DNA of 64,000 nt from an uncultured beta proteobacterium (lineage in GTDB: Bacteria; Pseudomonadota; Gammaproteobacteria; Burkholderiales; Burkholderiaceae_C), in assembly GCA_903828235.1 (NCBI GenBank), contig CAIKLM010000155.1:23610-87609 (forward strand), read 5' to 3'. Of the stretch, positions 26,626-38,739 are shown one piece after another. The notes beneath the pieces are model-generated. The model was given only the letters and a program-made list of their open reading frames with translations. It was not told the origin of the DNA and did not search any database. The stretch's first letter is position 1; each line of letters starts with the position of its first letter. The position numbers and the translations under genes are program-made.

Positions 26626-27576
26626 GTGGACAATGCCGCGGTGCCCGCAGGACGCCTTGCCCCGCCAACGCCGCAGTTCCTGGCGCACGCAGGCCGCTGC
26701 GCACGGCGTGCGCTGCTGGCGGTCGCTCTGGTCCTGCCGACGTCGCCGTGGGCGAACGGGCCCGCGCCCGTGCCCGAGCGCGTGGAGTTGCCCAGCCTGG
26801 ACCGCAGCGGCGGCGAGCCGGTGCGGCTGCCCGGCTTCTGGTTCGCGGCGGCCGCGTCCGGCGAGGGCTCGGCGCGGCCTGCGCTGGTGCTGCTGCACGG
26901 CTGCGGCGGGCCGTATGCAGCGCGCGGGCAGCGGCTCTCGGAGCGCATGCTGGAGTACGCCGCCTGGCTCAACGCGCTTGGCGTGCACGCGCTGGTGATC
27001 GATTCGCTCTCGCCGCGCGGCGAGAGCGAGCTGTGCACGCAGCGCCTGGCCGAGCGCCGCGTCACGCAGGTGCACCGCCGGCGCGATGCGCTCGGCGCCC
27101 TGCAGTGGCTGGCCCGGCAGCCGGGCGTGGATGCGCAGCGCCTGGGCCTGCTGGGCTGGTCGCACGGCGGCAGCACGGTGCTGGCGGCGACCAACCTCAA
27201 CCACCCGGAGGTGCGGCGCCTGACTCTGCGGCCGGCCCTGGCCGTGGCCTTCTACCCCGGCTGCGGAGCCGAGCTGCGCGCCGGCTACCTGGCCGCCGCG
27301 CCGCTGCTGCTGCAGGTTGGCGAGGACGACGACTGGACCCCGCCCGAGCCCTGCCGGCAACTGGCCGCGCAGGCCAGCGGCGCGGCGGTGGTCTTCCACG
27401 CCTACCCCGGCGCGGTGCACGGCTTCGACGGCACCGCTGCCGGGACCGTGCTGCGCGAAGTGCCCAATGGCGTGCGCCCCGGCCAGGGCGTGCGCTTCGG
27501 CGGCCAGCCCGAGGCGCGCGCGCAGTCGCGCGAGCGATTGCACGCCTTCCTGCGCGCGCAGGCGGACGTGCGGTAG
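26626..27576 (+). CDS. Dienelactone-hydrolase-type alpha/beta hydrolase, exported
   Basis: Up to 316 residues; GTG 26626 and GTG 26641 are both possible starts. A hydrophobic N-terminal segment (CARRALLAVALVLPTSPWANG) looks like a signal peptide. The alpha/beta-hydrolase core shows VLLHGCGGPY (oxyanion), the nucleophile serine in LLGWSHGGSTVL and a late histidine in GAVHGFDG. Related proteins are dienelactone hydrolases and carboxylesterases; the actual ester is unknown. It sits alone between the DadA-like gene and a convergent diguanylate cyclase gene. Confidence 0.8.
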   Translation: MDNAAVPAGRLAPPTPQFLAHAGRCARRALLAVALVLPTSPWANGPAPVPERVELPSLDRSGGEPVRLPGFWFAAAASGEGSARPALVLLHGCGGPYAARGQRLSERMLEYAAWLNALGVHALVIDSLSPRGESELCTQRLAERRVTQVHRRRDALGALQWLARQPGVDAQRLGLLGWSHGGSTVLAATNLNHPEVRRLTLRPALAVAFYPGCGAELRAGYLAAAPLLLQVGEDDDWTPPEPCRQLAAQASGAAVVFHAYPGAVHGFDGTAAGTVLREVPNGVRPGQGVRFGGQPEARAQSRERLHAFLRAQADVR

Positions 27577-27602
27577 TCGCCGCCAAGGCGCCGCGGGGCG
27601 CC

Positions 27603-28775
27603 TCAGGCCGCCTGCAGGCCGACCTGGACCTGGTTGCGGCCGTCGCGCTTGGCGCGGTACAGCGCGTCGTCGGCGCGGGCCAGGGCGGCGTCGAGCGGCT
27701 CGCCGGGGCCGGCCATGGCCACGCCGATGCTGACGGTGAGCCCGGTGTGGAGCCCGGGTATCGCCCGCCACCGGGCCTGTTCCACGGCCAGGCGCAGCCG
27801 CTCGGCCACCGCCCGCGCCGTGGGCAGCCCGTCGACGGGCACGATGGCCACGAACTCCTCGCCGCCGTAGCGCGCCAGCGGCGCGTCGGGCCGCAATTGC
27901 GCCTGCAACGTGGCCGCCGCCAGGCGCAGCGCCTCATTGCCACAGGCGTGGCCGGAGCGGTCGTTGACGGCCTTGAAGTGGTCGATGTCCAGGATCAGCA
28001 CGGCCACGGAGCCGCCGCGCCCGAGCTCGGCCGCCACCAGGGCAGGCGCCGTCTCGCGCAGTGCACGCCGCGTCAGCACGCCGGTGAGCTCGTCGGTGCT
28101 GGCCCGGCGATGCAGCCGCTGCTGCAGCATCGCGTTGACCAGGCCCAGCATCAAGGTGGAGAAGACGATGGGCAGCACGCCGTAGGTGGCCGCCACCGCC
28201 GGCAGCACCGCCTCGGGCAGGTACAGCTGGTCGATGCGGGGCGGGCCGTCGTAGGCGATCGTGTAGGCCAGCCGCAGCCAGCTCGAAGACACCACCAGCA
28301 GCAGCACGAGCCCGAACACGCGCTCGGTGGCGTTGCGCGGGCTGGCGACGAAGCCCCGGCTCTGCCAGGTGGCCCAGGTGGTGCACAGCGCCAGCATGGC
28401 GGCGTAGGCCCGGCCCAGCACCATCGCCCCGGCTTCCTGGGCGAGCAGCAGGCCCAGCACCAGGCCTGCGACGAGCGCTCCCAGCACGCCGGCCGAGGGG
28501 TCGCGGCCCTGCATCAGGCCCAGCCCGTGCGCCAGCAGCACGATGCCGCACAGCGTGCCGAAGGTCATCGTGAGCTGCAACGTCGGGTGTCCGATGACCG
28601 GGCCCAGGCCAGCCGGCACCATCCCGAGGCCGAAGGTCACCAGGGCCGCTGCGCACCAGCCCAGCGCGCCGCGCAGCCGCTCCTCGTCGGGGCGGGCCAG
28701 CCGCAGCATGGCGGCCCCGGCCAGCGCCGAGACGCCGGAGATCAGGTAGGCCGTCAGGACATCGACGTGCAGCAT
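27603..28775 (-). CDS. Membrane-bound diguanylate cyclase (GGDEF)
   Basis: A 390-residue protein when started at ATG 28775 (MLHVDVLTAYLISGVSALAG). Six or so membrane helices span residues 5-200 and form the sensor part. The GGDEF domain follows: STDELTGVLTRRAL, LILDIDHFKAVND and the active-site YGGEEFVAIV. The product would be cyclic di-GMP. The inhibitory I-site normally reads RxxD four residues before the arginine of RYGGEEF; here that position reads RPDA, so feedback inhibition may be lost. The sensed signal is unknown. Confidence 0.9.
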   Translation of the reverse strand: MLHVDVLTAYLISGVSALAGAAMLRLARPDEERLRGALGWCAAALVTFGLGMVPAGLGPVIGHPTLQLTMTFGTLCGIVLLAHGLGLMQGRDPSAGVLGALVAGLVLGLLLAQEAGAMVLGRAYAAMLALCTTWATWQSRGFVASPRNATERVFGLVLLLVVSSSWLRLAYTIAYDGPPRIDQLYLPEAVLPAVAATYGVLPIVFSTLMLGLVNAMLQQRLHRRASTDELTGVLTRRALRETAPALVAAELGRGGSVAVLILDIDHFKAVNDRSGHACGNEALRLAAATLQAQLRPDAPLARYGGEEFVAIVPVDGLPTARAVAERLRLAVEQARWRAIPGLHTGLTVSIGVAMAGPGEPLDAALARADDALYRAKRDGRNQVQVGLQAA

Positions 28776-28980
28776 GCCGTCGGCCGGGTGGGCTCCAGGG
28801 GCTCCATCTGCAGGCCTTCGGCGGCGGCGCGCAGGACTTGAGGCCTGCCGGCACCCGGGTGCGCGCAGCGGCGGCGGCGGCTGCAAGAATGCGCAGCCTC
28901 ACGTACCGAGGGAACTCCAGGATGACACCCGCCCCGCTCGCCGGCAGCGCAGGCCGCAGCGGCCGCACCTCTGCGGCGCC

Positions 28981-30180
28981 GTGAAGAGCATTCGCCTGCA
29001 CGAGGGCCGCGAGCGCAGCCTGCTCAAGCGCCACCCCTGGGTGTTCGACGGCGCCGTGGCGCGCGGCCGCGCCGACCCCGGCGAGACCGTGCGCGTGGAG
29101 GCCGCCGACGGCCGCTTCCTGGCCTGGGGCGCGTTCAGCCCGGCCAGCCGCATCCGCGTGCGCTGCTGGAGCTTCGACGAGGCCGAGCGCATCGATGCGG
29201 CGCTGTTCGCGCGGCGCATCGGCCGCGCCGTGGCGCTGCGCCAGCGCCTGGGCGTGGCCAGCACCGGCGTGCGCCTGGTGCACGGCGAGGCCGACGGCCT
29301 GCCCGGGCTGGTGGTGGACCGTTATGGCGAGGGGCCGGGCGATGCCCTGCTCGTGGCCCAGTTCGGCAGTGCCGGTGTCGAGCGCTGGAAGCCGGCCATC
29401 GCCGACGCGCTGCTGCAGGCCACCGGCGGCACGCGCCTGTACGAGCGCAGCGACGCCAGCGTGCGCGAGCTCGAGGGCCTGCCCGCCGTCACCGGCTGGC
29501 TGCGTGGCGGCGGCGACACCGCGGCCACCATCACCGAGCACGGCTGGCGGCTGACGCTGGACGTGGCCGAGGGCCACAAGACCGGCTTCTACCTCGACCA
29601 GCGCGACAACCGCGGCCTGCTGGCGCGCTGGGTTCGCCACTTCGGCGTCGGCCGCGTGCTCAACGCCTACTGCTACACCGGCGGCTTCACGGTGGCGGCG
29701 CTGGCCGGCGGCGCGCGCGAGGTGCTCAGCGTCGACAGCTCCGGCCCCGCGCTGGCGCGCGTGCAGCAGCACGTGCGGCTCAACGGCTTCGACGAGTCGG
29801 CCAGCCGCGTGGCCGAGGCCGACGTGCCGGCGCTGCTGAAGCGGGCGCTGCACGACGGCGAGCGCTTCGACGCCATCGTGCTGGACCCGCCCAAGTTCGC
29901 GCCCACCGCCGCGCACGCCGAGCGTGCGGCGCGGGCCTACAAGCACATCAACCTGCTGGCCCTGCAGTTGCTGGCGCCGGGCGGGCTGCTGCTCACCTTC
30001 AGCTGCAGCGGTGGCGTCGGCGCCGACCTGTTCCACAAGATCGTGGCCGGCGCGGCGCTGGACGCTGGGGTCGACGGCGCCATCCTGCAGCGCCTGGAGG
30101 GTGCGCCCGACCACCCGACGACGATGACCTTCCCCGAGGGCGAGTACCTCAAGGGCCTGGCGATACTGAAGTCGTCCTGA
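28981..30180 (+). CDS. rlmI: RlmI-like 23S rRNA (cytosine-C5) methyltransferase
   Basis: A 399-residue SAM-dependent RNA methyltransferase from GTG 28981 (KSIRLHEGRERSLLKRHPWVFDGAV), close to the 396 of E. coli RlmI. It has an N-terminal PUA domain (residues 1-70, RRADPGETVRVEAADGRFLAWGAF-type), an EEHGL-like central domain, and a Rossmann methyltransferase with LNAYCYTGGFTVAALAGGA, VLDPPKFAPT and the catalytic cysteine in LLTFSCSGGV. It probably methylates a 23S rRNA cytosine equivalent to C1962. The ORF track start at 28774 is too far upstream. Confidence 0.88.
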   Translation: MKSIRLHEGRERSLLKRHPWVFDGAVARGRADPGETVRVEAADGRFLAWGAFSPASRIRVRCWSFDEAERIDAALFARRIGRAVALRQRLGVASTGVRLVHGEADGLPGLVVDRYGEGPGDALLVAQFGSAGVERWKPAIADALLQATGGTRLYERSDASVRELEGLPAVTGWLRGGGDTAATITEHGWRLTLDVAEGHKTGFYLDQRDNRGLLARWVRHFGVGRVLNAYCYTGGFTVAALAGGAREVLSVDSSGPALARVQQHVRLNGFDESASRVAEADVPALLKRALHDGERFDAIVLDPPKFAPTAAHAERAARAYKHINLLALQLLAPGGLLLTFSCSGGVGADLFHKIVAGAALDAGVDGAILQRLEGAPDHPTTMTFPEGEYLKGLAILKSS

Positions 30181-30187
30181 TCCGCGC

Positions 30188-31144
30188 TCAGGCCGGTGCT
30201 GAAGTCGGCCTCAGCCGCTCGCGCAGCGCCTGCTCGAGCTGGTTCCACACGTAGCGCATCGACGCCGACCGGCGCAGCTCGTCGTGCGCGCACAGCCACA
30301 CCTCCTGCACCTGGCCGAAGCGGTCGGCCAGCACGCGCCGCAGGCCGGGCCGCGTGGCGGCCACGTCCACCAGGTAGGCGGCGACGCCCATGCCGGCCTC
30401 GACGGCGGCCTGGCGCGCCAGGATCGAGTCGGACCGCAGCCGGAAGCGGATGGGCCGGGCCGGCGGCTCTCCGCGCACCATGGGCGCCAGCGGCGTGGCC
30501 TCGCGGTCGAAGCCGGCCACGAAGGCACCCTCGGGGATCTCGAAGCCCGTTGGCTCGCCGTGGCGCTGCAGCAGCGACTCGTGCGCGTACAGGCCCAGCT
30601 CGGTGTTGCCCACGTGCACCGCGATCAGGCCTTCCTGCTCGGGCCTGAAGAACCGCACCGCGATGTCGGCTTCGCGGCGCAGCAGGTTCTCGGCGCGGTT
30701 GGACACCGACAGCTCGATCTCCAGCTCGGGCTGCTCGGCCAGCATGCGCGCCACCAGCGGCGCCAACACCTGCGTGGCGTACACCTCCGAGGCGGCGATG
30801 CGCACCGTGCCCACCAGGGCGTGCCGCGCCCCGGCGAACAGGCGCTCGGCCTCGCGCGCCGAGGCCTTCATGGCCGAGACGGCGGCATGCAGCGCGTGCG
30901 CGCGCTCGGTGGGCTTGAGCCGGCCGGGCTGGCGCACGAACAGCGCCTCGCCCAGCGCGCGCTCGAGCTCGCGCAGGTGGCGGCCGACGCTGGGCTGCGT
31001 GGTGGCCAGCCGGCGCGCCGCCTCGGTGAGCGTGCCGGCCTCGTAGACGGCGATGAACGAGCGCAGCAGGTTCCAGTCGCTCAGTTGCGGGCCGGCCGGC
31101 GGGGCCGCGCGAACGGGGTCTGCAGGACGTGGGCGCTCGGGCAT
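30188..31144 (-). CDS. LysR-family transcriptional regulator
   Basis: A 318-residue regulator. The winged helix begins after a short proline-rich lead (SDWNLLRSFIAVYEAGTLTEAARRLATTQPSVGRHLRELERALG). The effector domain includes VRIAASEVYATQVLAPLVARML. It ends eight bases from the convergent rlmI-like gene, and the Acg-type oxidoreductase gene ends 20 bases from its start in the same orientation. The target cannot be inferred beyond possible autoregulation or control of that upstream neighbour. Confidence 0.9.
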   Translation of the reverse strand: MPERPRPADPVRAAPPAGPQLSDWNLLRSFIAVYEAGTLTEAARRLATTQPSVGRHLRELERALGEALFVRQPGRLKPTERAHALHAAVSAMKASAREAERLFAGARHALVGTVRIAASEVYATQVLAPLVARMLAEQPELEIELSVSNRAENLLRREADIAVRFFRPEQEGLIAVHVGNTELGLYAHESLLQRHGEPTGFEIPEGAFVAGFDREATPLAPMVRGEPPARPIRFRLRSDSILARQAAVEAGMGVAAYLVDVAATRPGLRRVLADRFGQVQEVWLCAHDELRRSASMRYVWNQLEQALRERLRPTSAPA

Positions 31145-31164
31145 CGGTTCAGTATCGCGCGCGT

Positions 31165-32361
31165 TCAGGTGCGCAGCATCGTGGCCAGTTCACGGCGCGG
31201 CGAGGGCCCGGCGGGTGCGACGGAGTAGCCCACGCGCGCCAGCATCTGCACGGTGCCCTGGGCCGGGTCCACCCCCAGCGCGCGGTGCACGGCGGCGTAG
31301 GGCCCGCGCATGACGTCGAACTCCTGCAGCGCCTGCGACACGGGGTGCATGTCCACGCCCGCCGCCGTGGCCAGCAGGTGCTGCCGCACGTAGGCGCGCC
31401 CGGCATCGACCTGCTGTGCGCGCGCGTTGCCCGTGCTGGCCAGCCACAGGAAGCCGCTGCCGGTCTCGTACGGCGTCCAGTGGTCCATCACGCGCTGCAG
31501 GCTGCTCTGGCCGCGCTGCGGCACCTGCATCGGGTCGAACAGGCCGGTGGCGTGCAGCATGCGGATCATCGGGCTCGACATGCTGATGCCGTCGCGGTGC
31601 TGGGCGATGGCGTCGGGGCCGATGCGCATCAGGCGCGCCGACTCCAGCCAGGTGGCCGGCGTGATGGCCTCGATCTCGTACGCCTCGCGTGCGATGCGGC
31701 GCAGCGCCGCCAAGGGCTCGGCCGCGGTCACCGTGCCGGCCTGCAGGCCGTGGCGGCGCGCCGCCTCGACCCAGGCCGACGCGAGCGCCGCGGGCAGCGG
31801 GCGGCCCTCGGCGTAGGCGGTCTTGGCGGTGTGGCGTCGGGCGATGGCGGCGTACAGCGGGTCGCGCGGGGCCGAGCCGGCCGGCCCCATCGTGAGCGTG
31901 GCCACCACGGTGCCGGCCGGCAGGCTGCGCGCGGCGGGCGCGCCCTGCGGGAAGAGCGTCACCGTCACCGCGTGCCCGCGCTCGGCCGCGGCGATCACGG
32001 CCAGCTCGATGAACGCGCCGCAGCCGATCAGGATCTGGCGGCCGAAGGGGTCGGTCTCGGGGAGCAGCCGCTCGCCGTCGCACACCAGCTGGATGCGGCC
32101 GGGCTCGCGCAGGTCGGCGATCCAGGGCTGGCGGTTGTGCGGGTTGGGCGCCAGCAGCGCATGCGCCAGCATGAAGCGGCGCAGCTCGGATTCGGCCGTG
32201 GCCGTGCGCCAGGGCTGCACGGCGGCCTCGGGCAGGCCGCTGGCGCAGCCGGTGGAGCCCAGGCCGGCGGCCAGGACGGCGCCGCCGCCGACCAGCCGGA
32301 TGAAGGCGCGGCGCGGCGGAAGCGAGGGGATGTTGCCCGCAGGAGGGAGGCGGTTGTTCAT
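31165..32361 (-). CDS. Acg-family FMN-binding nitroreductase-like protein, exported
   Basis: A 398-residue protein from ATG 32361 (MNNRLPPAGNIPSLPPRRAFIRLVGGG). The N-terminus combines an RR-x-FIRLVGGG twin-arginine-like motif with a possible lipobox (GSTGCASG), suggesting Tat export and perhaps lipidation. The body matches Acg-type nitroreductases: APNPHNRQPWIADL near residue 70, ARRHTAKTAYAEGRPLP in the centre and FLWLASTGNARAQQVDAG near the C-terminus. Acg relatives bind FMN but some lack nitroreductase activity; the role is unknown. A subtilase gene lies just upstream in the same orientation. Confidence 0.82.
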   Translation of the reverse strand: MNNRLPPAGNIPSLPPRRAFIRLVGGGAVLAAGLGSTGCASGLPEAAVQPWRTATAESELRRFMLAHALLAPNPHNRQPWIADLREPGRIQLVCDGERLLPETDPFGRQILIGCGAFIELAVIAAAERGHAVTVTLFPQGAPAARSLPAGTVVATLTMGPAGSAPRDPLYAAIARRHTAKTAYAEGRPLPAALASAWVEAARRHGLQAGTVTAAEPLAALRRIAREAYEIEAITPATWLESARLMRIGPDAIAQHRDGISMSSPMIRMLHATGLFDPMQVPQRGQSSLQRVMDHWTPYETGSGFLWLASTGNARAQQVDAGRAYVRQHLLATAAGVDMHPVSQALQEFDVMRGPYAAVHRALGVDPAQGTVQMLARVGYSVAPAGPSPRRELATMLRT

Positions 32362-32497
32362 GGCGGCGGCTGTCGGGTTGGTGAAACGAGCCGCCATGCT
32401 CGCTGGACGGCAACCGCCTGACCAGCCGCGCGCCGGCATGGCAGCCATGCAAGCCTGCATGGCCGGCACGCGCGGGGCGGCTGGTCCGCCGCGCCGT

Positions 32498-34288
<1,791 letters not shown>

Positions 34289-34407
34289 GGGTGGGTCCTC
34301 CTGTTTGTGTTTGGGGTCAGGGTTCACCCTTGGGATGCTCCGCCCGCGTGCCCCTGTCCGGAAGAGGGGTTTCCCATGGGGCCCGGGCGAGGCGCTGTCT
34401 CCGCCGT

Positions 34408-34917
34408 TCAGGCGCGTGGCAGCTTCAGCCGCGGGTCGAACTTGGCCCGCTTGACGGCGAAGTAGGCCTTCACGTTGCGCACGTTGGCGTCCTGCGTGAA
34501 CAGGCGCTGGGCCAGCGCCTGGTAGCCCGGCATGTCGGCGCAGTGCACCACGAGCACGAAGTCCGGGCCGGGCGAGACGCGCCACAGCTGCTGCACCTCG
34601 TCGTCGTCGGCGATGCGCTGCTCGAAGGCGTCGAGGTGCTCGGCGCCCTGGCGGTCGAGCGTGATCTCCACCAGGGCCGTCAGGCCGTGGCCGATGCGGT
34701 CGGGGTTCAGCAGCGCCACCTGCCGCGCGATGACGCCCGCGTCCGTCAGCCGGCGCACGCGGCGAAGCGCCGTGGCCGGGCTGGTGTGCGCCGCCTCGGC
34801 CAGGGCGTGGTTGGTGAGCGAGGCGTCGGATTGCAGAAGTTCAAGCAGGCGCCGATCGGTGTCATCCAGAAGAATGGCAGAAGATTTCAAGACAAGTCCA
34901 TTGACGATCGAAAACAT
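34408..34917 (-). CDS. Lrp/AsnC-family transcriptional regulator
   Basis: Up to 169 residues. The conserved core begins at [20 protein letters not shown], so a TTG start at LKSSAILL (about 34890) is an alternative to ATG 34917. The helix-turn-helix is [30 protein letters not shown], followed by the RAM ligand-binding domain ([39 protein letters not shown]). It diverges from glmS with about 107 bp between, so it might regulate itself or amino-acid genes elsewhere. The ligand is probably an amino acid. Confidence 0.92.
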   Translation of the reverse strand: MFSIVNGLVLKSSAILLDDTDRRLLELLQSDASLTNHALAEAAHTSPATALRRVRRLTDAGVIARQVALLNPDRIGHGLTALVEITLDRQGAEHLDAFEQRIADDDEVQQLWRVSPGPDFVLVVHCADMPGYQALAQRLFTQDANVRNVKAYFAVKRAKFDPRLKLPRA

Positions 34918-35024
34918 TGCATCTTCTCACGCTTGCAACTTTCAACCAAGAAGTTGCTCCTGATGAATCCATCGTTCACCCGGGCCCGCCTAGCATCGCC
35001 ACCCTCGAACCCCTGGAGGCAGCC

Positions 35025-36896
<1,872 letters not shown>

Positions 36897-37199
36897 GCTT
36901 CTTCAGGCTAGACGGTTGTGACTCCGACAAATAAAGTCCGTCGGGGATGAATAAAGTCCGTCGGGAGAATGTCACATGATGGAATCGGCGGGCTCTGGTT
37001 GGCGTGCCCTCAGATTTCCTGGCGACTGGATTCAGGCGCTTCCTTGGATCGGCCAGCGATTCGAGATGAGATTGCTACTGGGGTGATCGGCGGTGCTGCG
37101 CCTGAGAGACCTTACGGATCCCCGTTATGACCGTCGCCTGGATGCCGCGAATGCGGGTTTCTATCGAGGCCAAGCAGGCGACTCACCTTTCAACAGAAC
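36897..37199. other. Island left edge: spacer with IS-like direct repeats
   Basis: No intact gene. It begins with two 15-bp direct repeats (listed separately) and continues with AT-richer sequence that has short open frames on both strands but no recognisable product. The abrupt composition change right after glmS and the truncated restriction gene that follows suggest decayed mobile-element or transferred DNA. Confidence 0.5.
36931..36965. repeat. Tandem 15-bp direct repeats, IS-end-like
   Basis: ATAAAGTCCGTCGGG occurs at 36931-36945 and again at 36951-36965, a 20-bp period, flanked by GTGAC at 36919 and GTCAC at 36971. Short repeated transposase-binding sites of this sort are found at the ends of IS21-like elements. 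No transposase gene is left beside it, so it would be a solo end or a remnant. Confidence 0.5.
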
Positions 37200-37613
37200 T
37201 CAGAATCCACCGGGCGACATCACGTCACTGAACGACCGCGCCACCAAGTAACGCGCCGGGTTGTCGCCGACAGCCAGGGCCTTGAAGTGCGCCTTGCCGC
37301 ACTCGATCTTGGCGCTCTCCTTGTTGCGCAGGTCGTCGGTGAACAGGCTGCTCTTGGTCTCGACCACGAAGTACAGGCGCCGGGTGCCGTCCTTGTTCAC
37401 CAGCACGGCCCAGTCGGGGTTGTAGTTGCCCAGCGGGGTGGGCACCTTGAACCAGCCGGGCAGCTTGGCGTAAAGCACCACGTCGTCGTCCTTCTCCAGG
37501 GCGTCGGCGAAGTCGCGCTCGGTGGCCGAGTCGTAGACCACGTGCTTCGAGGCATACAGCGGAGGGGGATCGGCATCGCAGCGGTCGCGGCCATTCAGCC
37601 CGGCGTTGGCAAC
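37200..37613 (-). pseudogene. Type III restriction endonuclease Res subunit, C-terminal remnant
   Basis: About 137 codons remain open, from just after an in-frame TGA at 37614-37616 to a normal-looking stop. The sequence LYASKHVVYDSATERDFADALE...LPGWFKVPTPLGNYNPDWAVLV...LYFVVETKSS matches the C-terminal nuclease domain of type III Res proteins. That includes the PD-(D/E)XK core, with the Asp in NPDWAV and E-T-K in VVETKS. The helicase part (some 800 residues) and the Mod partner are missing. GTG 37541 in the ORF track is unlikely to be a real start. I call it a remnant, not a functional gene. Confidence 0.75.
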
Positions 37614-37958
37614 TCACGCTGACGGCGTCCATGCTGTCGCTGGGTCTGGCAACGGCGTGCACCCTGAAGGTCAGCTGCGCGAGGTCCAGCGGCCGCAGGT
37701 AATCGCCATGCTCTAGCCGCGCTTGTCTGGCAGATCGCGGAGGCGCAACCTCTCCGCCGACTCCATGCACTCAACTGCCGCCTGCAACCACGGCAACAGC
37801 ACCGATTTGGGTCGACTTGCCCTGACGTAGCGCGAACATTTCATTCGCCGAAGAGCGCCATGGCAATGGTTCTGCTGGGAAGCGACCGGGAAGCGCTGTC
37901 TATGCGTGGCTGGCACGGCGTTTGCTCATCACGACCTGTCATAACAGGCTGCAGATCC
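37614..37958. other. Spacer between res remnant and GntR gene
   Basis: No confident gene. A 43-codon minus-strand frame (M at 37844, ending 37713) reads protein-like but matches nothing I know. Codon use in the rest looks decayed. The last 25 bases hold the operator-like palindrome and the GntR start. The promoter of the island's first module should lie here. Confidence 0.5.
37935..37948. promoter_or_regulatory. Operator-like palindrome before GntR gene A
   Basis: CCTGT-CATA-ACAGG ends 10 bases before the ATG at 37959. HutC-type GntR repressors bind short dyads with a GT...AC core. A similar dyad sits before module B (49784-49795); aligned over 14 positions the two agree at 10. The location favours autoregulation. 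Confidence 0.55.
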
Positions 37959-38729
37959 ATGAATGCTGTTCGCAAGACGCCATCCCAGGACACCGTACAG
38001 AACAAGGTGGTTGCGATGTCGTCGGTACCCATGCACACGCAGATCCGGGAAATCATCCGCCGGCGTGTGCTGGATGGCACCTATGCACCGCACAGCCAGA
38101 TGCCCTCGGAGAGCCAGATGATGGAGGCCTTCGCTGTGAGCCGCATCACCGTGCGGCAGGCACTGGGTGACCTGCAGAAGGAAGGTCTGATCTTCAAGGT
38201 ACCCGGCAAGGGCAGCTTCGTCGCCAAGCCGAAAGCCTTCCAGAATCTCTCGCGACTGCAGGGCTTCGGCGAGGCCATGTCGTCATCTGGCTACGAAACG
38301 TTCTCCCAGGTGCTCAGCATGCGCAGGGTGGCCGCCACGGACATCGTGGCCCGTCGCCTGATGCTCAAGCCGGCCGCGCCGGTCTTCGAAATCCAGCGCC
38401 TGCGTTTCCTGAACCGGGAGCCGATCTCGGTGGACCTGAGCTACTTCCGCCCCGAACTGGGCAAGCGCCTGGCGCAAGAAGACCTGCCGACGCGCGACAT
38501 CTTCCTGATCCTCGAAAACGACTACGGCCTGGCATTGACCCATGCCGACGTGCAGATCGAGGCGATCTCAGCCGACGAAGACCTGGCGCGTCATCTGCGC
38601 ATCGAAGAGGGCTCGCCTCTGCTGCGCATCGAGCGTCTGACCTATGCCAACGAGCAGCCTGTCGACTTCGAATTCCTCTACTACCGCGGCGATGCATTTC
38701 AGTACCGCCTGCGCATCGACCGCACCTAG
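37959..38729 (+). CDS. GntR-family regulator, HutC/UTRA type (module A)
   Basis: About 256 residues from ATG 37959; the core starts at MHTQIREIIRRRVLDGTYAPHSQMPSE. The winged helix is MMEAFAVSRITVRQALGDLQKEGLIFKVPGKGSFVA. The UTRA effector domain covers roughly residues 100-250 and ends YYRGDAFQYRLRIDRT. It is a clear paralogue of the GntR protein at 53875-54618, sharing VSRITVRQAL.DLQ.EGLI, RL..FGEAM...GY.TF and RVRFLN/RLRFLN.EP.S.D.SYF. It lies 10 bases before the flavoprotein gene and probably represses the module until the substrate or a derivative appears. Confidence 0.92.
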   Translation: MNAVRKTPSQDTVQNKVVAMSSVPMHTQIREIIRRRVLDGTYAPHSQMPSESQMMEAFAVSRITVRQALGDLQKEGLIFKVPGKGSFVAKPKAFQNLSRLQGFGEAMSSSGYETFSQVLSMRRVAATDIVARRLMLKPAAPVFEIQRLRFLNREPISVDLSYFRPELGKRLAQEDLPTRDIFLILENDYGLALTHADVQIEAISADEDLARHLRIEEGSPLLRIERLTYANEQPVDFEFLYYRGDAFQYRLRIDRT

Positions 38730-38739
38730 GAGCCACAGC

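Noticed and set aside
24984-27200. 738-aa minus-strand ORF across the D-amino-acid dehydrogenase gene
   Set aside because: Antisense shadow of two well-supported plus-strand genes; no recognisable domain.
37200-37541. Intact small gene of 113 aa starting at GTG 37541
   Set aside because: Homology to Res continues upstream of that GTG to an in-frame stop, so it is a gene remnant, not a complete ORF.
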